DNA of 64,000 nucleotides from Mycolicibacterium phocaicum (GTDB taxonomy: Bacteria > Actinomycetota > Actinomycetes > Mycobacteriales > Mycobacteriaceae). This document shows positions 30,992 to 37,965 of the stretch, piece by piece. Below the pieces are notes generated by a model. That model saw only the letters and a program-made list of their open reading frames with translations, did no database searches and was not told where the DNA came from. Where the stretch lies: positions 3,782,001-3,846,000 of the forward strand of contig NZ_AP022616.1 of assembly GCF_010731115.1 (NCBI RefSeq). Direction: 5' to 3'. A program made the translations under genes and the position numbers. The stretch's first letter is position 1. Each line of letters starts with the position of its first letter.

Positions 30992-31627
30992 TCAGCGCTG
31001 ATATGGCGGCGGGTACTGCGGAAAGTATTGCGGCGCAACGGGAGCGCGCTTCGCCTGGATCCATCGGGTGGTCGAGGGCAGGAAGGTCAACACGACGGTC
31101 ACCACCGAAAAGATCGCAACCGGGAGGGCGATCACCCCTATGACGCCATCCCCGTCGGCACTTGCCGCCAGGAAGCCCATCAGGCCGAACGCGAAGATGG
31201 GTACGCAGCCGACGGCGATGAGCCACCGACCCGCGGTCTTGCGCGCCAGCAGCAGGAAGCCTCCGGCCAGAATCAGCAGACCGCCGACGACCGACACCGA
31301 CAGGACCACGTCGCCGAAGTGCGATGAAGAGCGGGTGCCGAAAGAGTTCGGTTCTTTCGTGAGGGAGTCGAACAACGTCATGCTCCCGATGCCCCCATGC
31401 AGCACTCCGCCCATGATCGCCAGCACGCCCGCGATGACCCCACTGACACCGCCAGTCGACGCGGGCGGCACGGGTGCGGGCGGAAATCCGCCCGGAAAAC
31501 CGCCCGCCTGCGGGTATCCCTGCTGGTAGCCGGGCTGGGTCGGGTAGCCCTGTGGATACCCCGGCTGCTGCGGGTAACCGGGCTGCCCCGGGAAACCCTG
31601 GCCGTAAGGCCCCTGCGGATACGTCAT
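30992..31627 (-). CDS. Tyr/Gly/Pro-rich membrane protein, tandem paralogue 3
   Basis: A 211-residue protein with the same N-terminal repeat ([20 protein letters not shown]), the shared core GRWLIAVGCVPIFAFGLMGF and the end [17 protein letters not shown]. Its first 14 residues are identical to paralogue 2, pointing to recent duplication or gene conversion. It lies divergently from the rpsF operon. The 153-bp gap to paralogue 2 shows no gene. Confidence 0.75.
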   Translation of the reverse strand: MTYPQGPYGQGFPGQPGYPQQPGYPQGYPTQPGYQQGYPQAGGFPGGFPPAPVPPASTGGVSGVIAGVLAIMGGVLHGGIGSMTLFDSLTKEPNSFGTRSSSHFGDVVLSVSVVGGLLILAGGFLLLARKTAGRWLIAVGCVPIFAFGLMGFLAASADGDGVIGVIALPVAIFSVVTVVLTFLPSTTRWIQAKRAPVAPQYFPQYPPPYQR

Positions 31628-31754
31628 GCGTCCCCCTCGCCGACAATGATCTTGGACCCAGACTAGCGATCTTGACGGCCCCGTCAGGACAGCTCTTCGG
31701 AGAGCCGATTTCGCAGCTCAGGGGCTCTTCGGGTAACCTGACCCGGTTGCCGAC

Positions 31755-31788
31755 GCAGGCGACCCTCCTGCCACGGAACACGCCGTGG
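31755..31788 (+). promoter_or_regulatory. two adjacent hairpins in the rpsF leader (candidate S6:S18 autoregulatory element)
   Basis: GCAGG (31755-31759) pairs with CCTGC (31767-31771), and CCACGG (31771-31776) pairs with CCGTGG (31783-31788), just upstream of the rpsF ribosome site. Many bacteria regulate rpsF-ssb-rpsR through an S6:S18-binding leader that holds a hairpin and an exposed CCG; a CCG follows the second stem here. The match is structural only. Confidence 0.35.
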
Positions 31789-31801
31789 CCGATACGACCA
31801 T

Positions 31802-31811
31802 AGGAGGTGAT
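31802..31811 (+). promoter_or_regulatory. strong ribosome-binding site of rpsF
   Basis: AGGAGGTGAT is a full anti-16S match. It decides the rpsF start at 31821 over the upstream in-frame ATG at 31785, which would place the site inside the gene. Confidence 0.8.
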
Positions 31812-31820
31812 GGGTTCCAC

Positions 31821-32111
31821 ATGCGTCCATACGAAATCATGGTCATTCTCGACCCCACACTTGACGAGCGCACCGTAGCTCCGTCGCTGGAGACGTTCCT
31901 GAACGTCGTCCGCAAAGACGGCGGCAGCGTCGAAAAGGTGGACATCTGGGGCCGTCGCCGGCTGGCTTACGAGATCGCCAAGCACGGTGAAGGCATCTAC
32001 GCGGTTGTCGACCTGAAGGCCGAACCGGCCACGGTCAACGAGCTCGACCGTCAGCTGAACCTGAACGAGTCGGTGTTGCGTACCAAGGTCCTGCGGACCG
32101 ACAAGCACTAG
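31821..32111 (+). CDS. rpsF: 30S ribosomal protein S6
   Basis: A 96-residue S6: [40 protein letters not shown] and [19 protein letters not shown] are all standard. It binds S18 in the small-subunit platform. First gene of rpsF-ssb-rpsR-rplI, followed by ssb after about 80 nt. Confidence 0.97.
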   Translation: MRPYEIMVILDPTLDERTVAPSLETFLNVVRKDGGSVEKVDIWGRRRLAYEIAKHGEGIYAVVDLKAEPATVNELDRQLNLNESVLRTKVLRTDKH

Positions 32112-32192
32112 AAGCGCCGAAGCTCTGCGGATTTGTCGCGGGCCTTGCGTAGGCTCGCGCCTAATTCACCCAATCCGTCCCAGGAGGATCTC

Positions 32193-32702
32193 GTGGCTGG
32201 TGACACCACCATCACCGTTATCGGAAACCTGACCGCTGACCCGGAACTGCGCTTCACGCCGTCCGGTGCTGCTGTTGCGAACTTCACCGTGGCCTCGACG
32301 CCGCGGATGTTCGACCGGCAGAGCAATGAGTGGAAGGACGGGGAGGCGCTGTTCCTCCGCTGCAACATCTGGCGCGAGGCGGCCGAGAACGTCGCCGAGA
32401 GCCTGGTCCGGGGGTCGCGTGTCATCGTGACCGGCCGGCTGAAGCAGCGCTCGTTCGAGACCCGTGAGGGCGAGAAGCGCACCGTGATGGAGGTCGAGGT
32501 CGACGAGATCGGCCCGTCCCTGCGGTACGCGACGGCGAAGGTGAACAAGGCCAACCGCAGTGGCGGAGGCGGTGGCGGCTTCGGCGGAGGCGGCGGGGGT
32601 TCCCGTCCGTCCGCTGGTGGCGGCGCTCCGGCCGACGACCCGTGGGGCAGCGCCCCGGCATCGGGTTCGTTCGGCGGCGCCGACGACGAGCCGCCCTTCT
32701 GA
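32193..32702 (+). CDS. ssb: single-stranded DNA-binding protein
   Basis: A 169-residue SSB. The OB-fold covers residues 1-110 ([38 protein letters not shown]). A Gly-rich linker leads to the acidic tip DDEPPF that recruits replication and repair proteins. The GTG at 32193 has an AGGAGGA site (32182-32188) just upstream; an earlier in-frame ATG at 32133 lacks support. It lies in the ribosomal protein operon, as is usual in mycobacteria. Confidence 0.96.
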   Translation: MAGDTTITVIGNLTADPELRFTPSGAAVANFTVASTPRMFDRQSNEWKDGEALFLRCNIWREAAENVAESLVRGSRVIVTGRLKQRSFETREGEKRTVMEVEVDEIGPSLRYATAKVNKANRSGGGGGGFGGGGGGSRPSAGGGAPADDPWGSAPASGSFGGADDEPPF

Positions 32703-32749
32703 TCCACGTAATTGGCTGGGCAACCAGCTAGACCCAGAAAGAGAAAGAC

Positions 32750-33004
32750 ATGGCCAAGGCCACCAAGCGGCGTCCGGCGCCGGAAAAGCCGGTCAAGACC
32801 CGCAAGTGCGTGTTCTGCTCCAAGAAGGCGCAGACCATCGATTACAAGGACACCGGACTGCTCCGGACCTACATCAGCGAGCGCGGCAAGATCCGTGCCC
32901 GCCGCGTCACCGGTAACTGCGTGCAGCACCAGCGTGACATCGCCATCGCCGTGAAGAACGCCCGCGAGGTTGCGTTGCTCCCGTTCAGCTCGTCGACTCG
33001 ATAG
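32750..33004 (+). CDS. rpsR: 30S ribosomal protein S18 (zinc-binding C+ form)
   Basis: An 84-residue S18. It retains CVFC near residues 20-23 and a further Cys in GNCVQHQRD, the zinc-binding (C+) form, corresponding to rpsR1. The alternative C- paralogue of mycobacteria is used under zinc limitation and sits elsewhere. The rRNA-binding RARRVTG motif is intact. Confidence 0.95.
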   Translation: MAKATKRRPAPEKPVKTRKCVFCSKKAQTIDYKDTGLLRTYISERGKIRARRVTGNCVQHQRDIAIAVKNAREVALLPFSSSTR

Positions 33005-33019
33005 GGAGGACTGAGAAAT

Positions 33020-33475
33020 ATGAAGCTCATTCTGACCACCGAGGTCGACCACCTGGGCTCGGCCGGCGACACGGTTGAGGTTCGCGACGGCTACGGCCGT
33101 AACTACCTGCTGCCCCGCGGCCTGGCCATCGTGGCCACCCGCGGTGCGGAGCGTCAGGCCACCGAGATCCGTCGTGCGCGTGACGCCAAGACGGTTCGCG
33201 ACCTGGACCACGCCAACGAGCTGAAGCAGGCGATCGAGGCCCTCGGCCCCGTGTCGCTGGCTGTCAAGGCCGGTGCCGACAGCGGCAAGCTGTTCGGTTC
33301 GGTGACCGCGGGCGACGTCGTCGCCGCGATCAAGAAGGCCGGTGGCCCGAACCTGGACAAGCGCACCGTCGAGCTGCCCAAGGCGCACATCAAGTCGGTC
33401 GGCACCCACAAGATCGCGGTGCGTCTGCACCCGTCGGTCAACGTGCCGGTGTCGCTGGCTGTCGTCGCCGGATAG
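33020..33475 (+). CDS. rplI: 50S ribosomal protein L9
   Basis: A 151-residue L9 with the N-terminal rRNA-binding domain ([33 protein letters not shown]), a long connecting helix and the C-terminal domain. GGGAGGA is placed just upstream of the ATG. Last gene of the operon, followed by a strong terminator. Confidence 0.96.
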   Translation: MKLILTTEVDHLGSAGDTVEVRDGYGRNYLLPRGLAIVATRGAERQATEIRRARDAKTVRDLDHANELKQAIEALGPVSLAVKAGADSGKLFGSVTAGDVVAAIKKAGGPNLDKRTVELPKAHIKSVGTHKIAVRLHPSVNVPVSLAVVAG

Positions 33476-33498
33476 GCACGCAGTAGCTCAAACAGCAG

Positions 33499-33545
33499 AA
33501 CGCCCGGGTGGAGTCAATCTTTGACTTCGCCCGGGCGTTTTCTGT
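33499..33545 (+). terminator. rho-independent terminator after rplI
   Basis: AACGCCCGGG (33499-33508) and CCCGGGCGTT (33530-33539) form the base, with GAGTCAA/TTGACTT extending the stem and a TCT loop. The right arm runs into TTTTCTGTT. This ends the rpsF operon transcript. Confidence 0.85.
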
Positions 33546-33749
33546 TGACAACGGGCGAATCTTTTCCGCCAATCTGCAAACAGTGATCTACGCCGGCTGT
33601 TAACCTGCGCGGCCCTTTTCCGCCACGCCCGCGCAACACAACACGCCCGAGATGGCCACCTGGCACGACACGCCGCACCAATTCTCATACACAGGGTGAA
33701 AGTCGATATATAGCCCTCTGACCTTTGGGTTTGGGAATTTACTCGCGGG

Positions 33750-33813
33750 TATTCCACAAGTTCTCCCCAACCGGTCAACATCGTTGTCCACGCCTTTCCA
33801 CATTTCATCCACA
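33750..33813. promoter_or_regulatory. cluster of DnaA-box-like sites upstream of dnaB
   Basis: The 33546-33982 intergenic stretch is AT-richer than its surroundings and holds no convincing gene. Within it lie TATTCCACA (33750-33758), TTGTCCACG (33784-33792), CTTTCCACA (33794-33802) and TCATCCACA (33805-33813). The mycobacterial DnaA box is close to TTGTCCACA, so these are one- to three-mismatch sites. The last three are spaced about one helical turn apart. They sit about 170-230 nt upstream of the dnaB start. Confidence 0.5.
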
Positions 33814-33982
33814 AGGTTGCTAACAGGGGTGGTTTCGGGCCGCGCCAGCAATGCCTAACGTGATGCGTCGCGCGACAGGTGAGCGGCTTGCGGGCCGGAC
33901 CTGTCGGCGGGGTGAAGTACGGTCACAGGTAGCTCGTTTCGAACGTTTGTTCATATTGATATTCGGGGAGGAGGAGCGCTTC

Positions 33983-36900
33983 GTGGCTGTCGCTGACGAC
34001 CTGGGTCGGTCCGACATGGAGGAGCCGCCCAGCGAGGATTTCGGCCGTCAACCGCCGCAGGACATGGCTGCCGAGCAGTCCGTGCTGGGTGGCATGTTGC
34101 TGTCCAAGGACGCGGTCGCTGATGTCCTGGAGCGCCTCCGTCCCGGCGACTTCTACCGTCCGGCGCACCAGAACGTCTACGACGCGATCCTCGACCTGTA
34201 CGGCCGCGGGGAGCCCGCGGACGCCGTCACGGTCGCCGCGGAGCTCGACCGCCGCGGTCTGCTCAAGCGCATCGGTGGTGCGCCGTATCTGCACACCCTG
34301 ATCTCCACCGTGCCCACCGCCGCCAACGCCGGCTTCTACGCCGGCATCGTCGCGGAGAAGGCCACGCTGCGCCGTCTCGTGGAGGCCGGCACGCGCGTCG
34401 TGCAGTACGGCTATGCGGGCGCTGAAGGCGCCGACGTCGCTGATCTGGTGGACCGGGCGCAGGCCGAGATGTACGACGTCACCCAGACCCGCAGCAGCGA
34501 GGACTTCACGGTCCTGGAGGAGCTGCTGCAGCCCACCATGGACGAGATCGACGCCATCGCGTCGCAGGGCGGCATCTCGCGCGGCATCCCGACCGGGTTC
34601 ACCGAGCTCGACGAGATCACCAACGGTCTGCACCCGGGCCAGATGATCATCGTGGCCGCGCGCCCCGGTGTGGGTAAGGCGCTGGCGCTCGACACCCCGC
34701 TGCCCACGCCCGGCGGCTGGACCACCATGGGCGACGTGTCGGTCGGTGACGAGCTGATCGACGCCAACGGACGGGCCACCCGCGTCATCGCCGCGACTCC
34801 GGTGCTGGAGGAGCGGCCCTGCTACGAGATCGACCTGTCGGACGGCACCACCATCGTGGCCGACTCCTCGCACCAGTGGCCGACGGGCCGCGGCATCGTC
34901 ACCACCGCGACCTTGCGGCCCGGCGCCGACCGGCTCGAGCCGGCGTTGACCGCCGGTGGGCTGGCCGTGCTGACCCGCCCTGTGACGATCACCGATGTGC
35001 GCCGGGTGGATTCGGTGCCGGTGCGCTGCGTCGAGGTCGACAACCCGGCCCACCTGTATCTGGCCGGACGGTCGATGGTGCCCACGCACAACTCGACGAT
35101 CGGCCTGGACTTCATGCGGTCCTGCTCCATCAAGCACCAGCAGGCCAGCGTCATCTTCTCGCTGGAAATGAGCAAGACCGAGATCGTCATGCGACTGCTC
35201 TCGGCTGAAGCCAAGATCAAGCTGGGCGACATGCGCTCGGGCCGGATGAGCGACGACGACTGGACCAAGCTGGCCCGCCGCATGAGCGAGATCTCCGAGG
35301 CGCCGCTCTACATCGACGACTCTCCGAACCTGACCATGATGGAAATCCGGGCCAAGGCCCGTCGTCTGCACCAGAAGGCCAACCTGCGGCTCATCGTCGT
35401 GGACTACATGCAGCTGATGACCTCGGGTAAGAAGTTCGAGTCCCGGCAGCAGGAAGTCTCGGAGTTCTCCCGGTCGCTGAAGCTGATGGCCAAGGAACTC
35501 GAGGTGCCCGTGGTCGCCATCAGCCAGCTGAACCGTGGTCCCGAACAGCGCACCGACAAGCGCCCGCAGGTGTCGGACCTCCGCGAATCGGGGTGCCTGA
35601 CGGCGTCGACCCGGATCCTGCGCGCCGACACCGGCGCCGAGGTCACCTTCGGTGAGCTGATGGCGACGGGGGAGCGGCCGCTGGTGTGGTCGCTCGACGA
35701 CCGAAAGCGCATGGTTGCCCGGCCCATGACCAACGTGTTCTATAGCGGACACAAGGAAGTCTTCCTGCTGCGCCTGGCCTCCGGACGTCAGGTGGAGGCC
35801 ACCGCCAACCACCCGTTCATGACCCTTGATGGCTGGGTATCGTTGGGCGACTTGGCTGTTGGTGATCGCCTTGCCGTGCCGCGCCGCGTGCCGGAGCCGG
35901 TGCACACCGAGCGCATGGACGAGGCCGAGATCATCATGCTCGCGCACATGATCGGCGACGGCTCGTGCGTCAAGCGTCAGCCCATCCGGTACGCGTCGAT
36001 CGACGAGGCGAACCTCGTCGCTGTCGCTGGTGCGGCGAAGCACTTCGGTATTACGGCCGTGCGCGACGAATATCCGGCGGCCCGCGTGACCACGTTGCGC
36101 ATGCCGGCGCCGTACCGGTTGACCCACGGCAAGCGGAATCCCATCGCGGCCTGGCTGGACAAGCTGGGGCTGTTCGGGAAGCGGAGCTACGAAAAGTTCG
36201 TTCCCCAAGAGGTTTTCGCGCTGCCCAACGATCAGGTGGCGCTGTTCCTGCGGCACCTGTGGGCGACGGATGGTTCGGTGCGATGGGACGAGAAGGTTGG
36301 CATTGGGCGTGTCTACTACGCGACGACCAGCCGGCAGCTGGCCGACGATGTGGTGCAGCTGCTGCTGCGAGTGGGAGTGCAGGGCCGGATTGCTCGTGCG
36401 AAGAAGGCCGGCTATCGCGATTGCTGGCATGTCTGCATTGACCGAGCAGAGAATCAGACCGCGTTCATAACGAAGGTTGGGGCGCACGGTGCTCGCGATG
36501 AGAACGCCCTTGAGGTACTCGCCCAGTTGAGGAAGCGGACGGGTAGGCCGGGTAGCGACACGTTGCCCGCCGAGGTCTGGGACCTCGTCCAGTCGGAAAT
36601 GGCCGAGAAGGGCTGGACAAATCGCGATCTCAAACTCGCGACGAATGTCACGGCGTGCGAATCTCGTTGGAAGACTTCACCGGGTCGCCACATAATCCAC
36701 CGCATCGCGGCCGCGTTGGGGAATCGTGAACTGCACGACCTGGCTACCAATGATGTGTTCTGGGACGAGATTGTCGAGATCACCAGCATCGGTGAGCAAG
36801 ACGTCTACGACGGTACCGTTGATGGAACGCATAACTTTGTGGCACAAGGTATTTCGGCGCATAATAGTTTGGAGCAGGACGCCGACATGGTCATGCTGCT

Positions 36901-37045
36901 GCACCGCCCGGACTCCATCGACCGCGACGACCCGCGCGGTGGTGAAGCGGACATCATCCTCGGCAAGCACCGTAACGGCCCGACCGCGAATATCACTGTG
37001 GCGCACCAGCTGCACTTCTCGCGGTTTACGAATATGGCGCGGTAG
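33983..37045 (+). CDS. dnaB: replicative DNA helicase DnaB with two inteins
   Basis: A 1020-residue precursor; removing the two inteins leaves about 458 residues, the normal DnaB length. The N-terminal DnaG-interaction domain (QPPQDMAAEQSVLGGMLLSK) and RecA-like core (PGQMIIVAARPGVGK/ST, IFSLEMSKTEIVMRLL, LIVVDYMQLM, VVAISQLNRGPE, DLRESG/SLEQDAD) are intact. The GTG at 33983 is chosen: a GGGGAGGAGGA site precedes it and homologues start with AVxDDL. The helicase can act only after both inteins splice. The island begins about 12 nt past the stop codon. Confidence 0.96.
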   Translation: MAVADDLGRSDMEEPPSEDFGRQPPQDMAAEQSVLGGMLLSKDAVADVLERLRPGDFYRPAHQNVYDAILDLYGRGEPADAVTVAAELDRRGLLKRIGGAPYLHTLISTVPTAANAGFYAGIVAEKATLRRLVEAGTRVVQYGYAGAEGADVADLVDRAQAEMYDVTQTRSSEDFTVLEELLQPTMDEIDAIASQGGISRGIPTGFTELDEITNGLHPGQMIIVAARPGVGKALALDTPLPTPGGWTTMGDVSVGDELIDANGRATRVIAATPVLEERPCYEIDLSDGTTIVADSSHQWPTGRGIVTTATLRPGADRLEPALTAGGLAVLTRPVTITDVRRVDSVPVRCVEVDNPAHLYLAGRSMVPTHNSTIGLDFMRSCSIKHQQASVIFSLEMSKTEIVMRLLSAEAKIKLGDMRSGRMSDDDWTKLARRMSEISEAPLYIDDSPNLTMMEIRAKARRLHQKANLRLIVVDYMQLMTSGKKFESRQQEVSEFSRSLKLMAKELEVPVVAISQLNRGPEQRTDKRPQVSDLRESGCLTASTRILRADTGAEVTFGELMATGERPLVWSLDDRKRMVARPMTNVFYSGHKEVFLLRLASGRQVEATANHPFMTLDGWVSLGDLAVGDRLAVPRRVPEPVHTERMDEAEIIMLAHMIGDGSCVKRQPIRYASIDEANLVAVAGAAKHFGITAVRDEYPAARVTTLRMPAPYRLTHGKRNPIAAWLDKLGLFGKRSYEKFVPQEVFALPNDQVALFLRHLWATDGSVRWDEKVGIGRVYYATTSRQLADDVVQLLLRVGVQGRIARAKKAGYRDCWHVCIDRAENQTAFITKVGAHGARDENALEVLAQLRKRTGRPGSDTLPAEVWDLVQSEMAEKGWTNRDLKLATNVTACESRWKTSPGRHIIHRIAAALGNRELHDLATNDVFWDEIVEITSIGEQDVYDGTVDGTHNFVAQGISAHNSLEQDADMVMLLHRPDSIDRDDPRGGEADIILGKHRNGPTANITVAHQLHFSRFTNMAR
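34679..35092 (+). other. DnaB intein 1: class 3-type mini-intein in the P-loop
   Basis: A 138-residue insertion splitting the Walker A motif between GVGK and STIGLDF. It starts with Ala (ALALDTPLPT), not Cys/Ser, and ends VPTHN before Ser. Class 3 inteins use an internal Cys nucleophile with a Trp-Cys-Thr set; all are present as W67 (SSHQW), C117 (VRCVEVDNPAHLYL) and T136 (PTHN). No endonuclease domain is present. M. smegmatis DnaB has a class 3 intein at the same site, reported to respond to zinc. Confidence 0.9.
35594..36865 (+). other. DnaB intein 2: class 1 intein with LAGLIDADG-type endonuclease
   Basis: A 424-residue insertion between DLRESG and SLEQDAD. It begins CLTASTRILRADTGAEVTFG with Cys1, has block B EATANHPFM, and ends QGISAHN before Ser, so the class 1 pathway is intact. 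Two LAGLIDADG-like motifs are seen: AHMIGDGSC and LRHLWATDGSV. The same position holds the intein of M. tuberculosis DnaB. Whether the endonuclease is active cannot be told; its acidic residues are present. Confidence 0.92.
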
Positions 37046-37065
37046 GTCGACCACACTTGTGTAGG

Positions 37066-37105
37066 GTCTCACGGATCGTGGCACAGTCTCACGGTTGATG
37101 GCACA
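37066..37105. repeat. tandem 20-bp repeats at the left transposon end (candidate transposase-binding sites)
   Basis: GTCTCACGGATCGTGGCACA (37066-37085) is followed directly by GTCTCACGGTTGATGGCACA (37086-37105); they differ at 4 of 20 bases. A third, inverted, degenerate copy lies at 37119-37135 (TGCCAGGTTGGTGAGAC). Between them TGGCATAAATGCCA (37110-37123) is a perfect 6-bp dyad. Multiple short repeats next to one end are the hallmark of TnsB-type transposase sites. Confidence 0.65.
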
Positions 37106-37230
37106 CCGATGGCATAAATGCCAGGTTGGTGAGACACGCGGGCGGCTCAATACCCGCGCACTCCTTGCGGTCGTGTGACGATCGAATCACCTACAGCAGT
37201 TTGATCCAGTTGCAGGATCGGGTGATTGTC

Positions 37231-37965
37231 ATGGGCCACATTGGAGACCAGGCATCGACTGCCGCCGTCTCTTATCGATGTTCGGCGGACCTGAGTGAGG
37301 TCACGCACGAGTGGGCTGCCGCCGGGATTGATTGGCTCGCCGCAGCGGCACCTTGGCGGACTTTTCGGTGGTATCACGGGCAAAGGCACTATTCCGGTAC
37401 GTATTGGTCGAGCACCATGAGTGCGCACGTCATCTATGAGTCTCGACTTGAGTTGGCGCGCTTACTCTTTGCCGACTTTGATCCCGCGGTGCGGCACGTT
37501 GTTGCCCAACCGTTCCTGCTTAGGACAACGGTCGACCGAAAGCCGCATAAGCATATCCCTGACTATCTATTGATCACCGATACGGGCCCGGTGCTCGTAG
37601 ATGTGAAACCAGCCCACCGTCTCGCCGATCCCAAGGTGGCCTTCACCTTCGAGTGGACCCGCGAGCTCGTCGAAGCCCGCGGCTGGCGCTATGAGGTCGC
37701 GACCGAACCCGACGCCGTCGAGCTCGCCAATGTCCGCTTCCTTGCCGGGTACCGGCGTGAATGGCTATTTCCCGTCGACCTTCTAGCGCAAATTCGGGAC
37801 GCGGCCCTCGATGCGATGTCACTGGCCGAGGCGTTCTACTGCGTGCCAGGACGACCAGGGCATCTCGTGAAAGCTGCTGTACTGCACCTGCTGTGGCGAC
37901 AGGAAGCACTGATCGATATCAGCGAGCCCCTCAGCGGCCGGACACAACTGAGGAGGCTGGCGTGA
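37231..37965 (+). CDS. TnsA-like transposon endonuclease
   Basis: About 244 residues. The restriction-endonuclease fold pattern E-D-(D)xK is clear: E70 (VIYESRLELA), D111 (HIPDYLLIT) and D124-x-K126 (VLVDVKPAHR). This matches TnsA proteins that cut the 5' strand at transposon ends in Tn7-like systems. A C-terminal helical extension (AEAFYCVPGRPGHLVKAAVL) would contact the ATPase partner. The ATG at 37231 is chosen; a GTG at 37222 and an ATG at 37126 are in frame, the latter overlapping the end-repeat region. The tnsB-like gene overlaps its stop. Confidence 0.82.
   Translation: MGHIGDQASTAAVSYRCSADLSEVTHEWAAAGIDWLAAAAPWRTFRWYHGQRHYSGTYWSSTMSAHVIYESRLELARLLFADFDPAVRHVVAQPFLLRTTVDRKPHKHIPDYLLITDTGPVLVDVKPAHRLADPKVAFTFEWTRELVEARGWRYEVATEPDAVELANVRFLAGYRREWLFPVDLLAQIRDAALDAMSLAEAFYCVPGRPGHLVKAAVLHLLWRQEALIDISEPLSGRTQLRRLA

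Noticed and set aside
33600..33851. Small minus-strand frame in the dnaB upstream gap
   Set aside because: Covers the DnaA-box-like cluster; no ribosome site and no recognisable sequence.
33923..36487. 854-codon minus-strand open frame inside dnaB
   Set aside because: Mirror of GC-rich dnaB codons; no recognisable motif, and dnaB with inteins fully explains the stretch.
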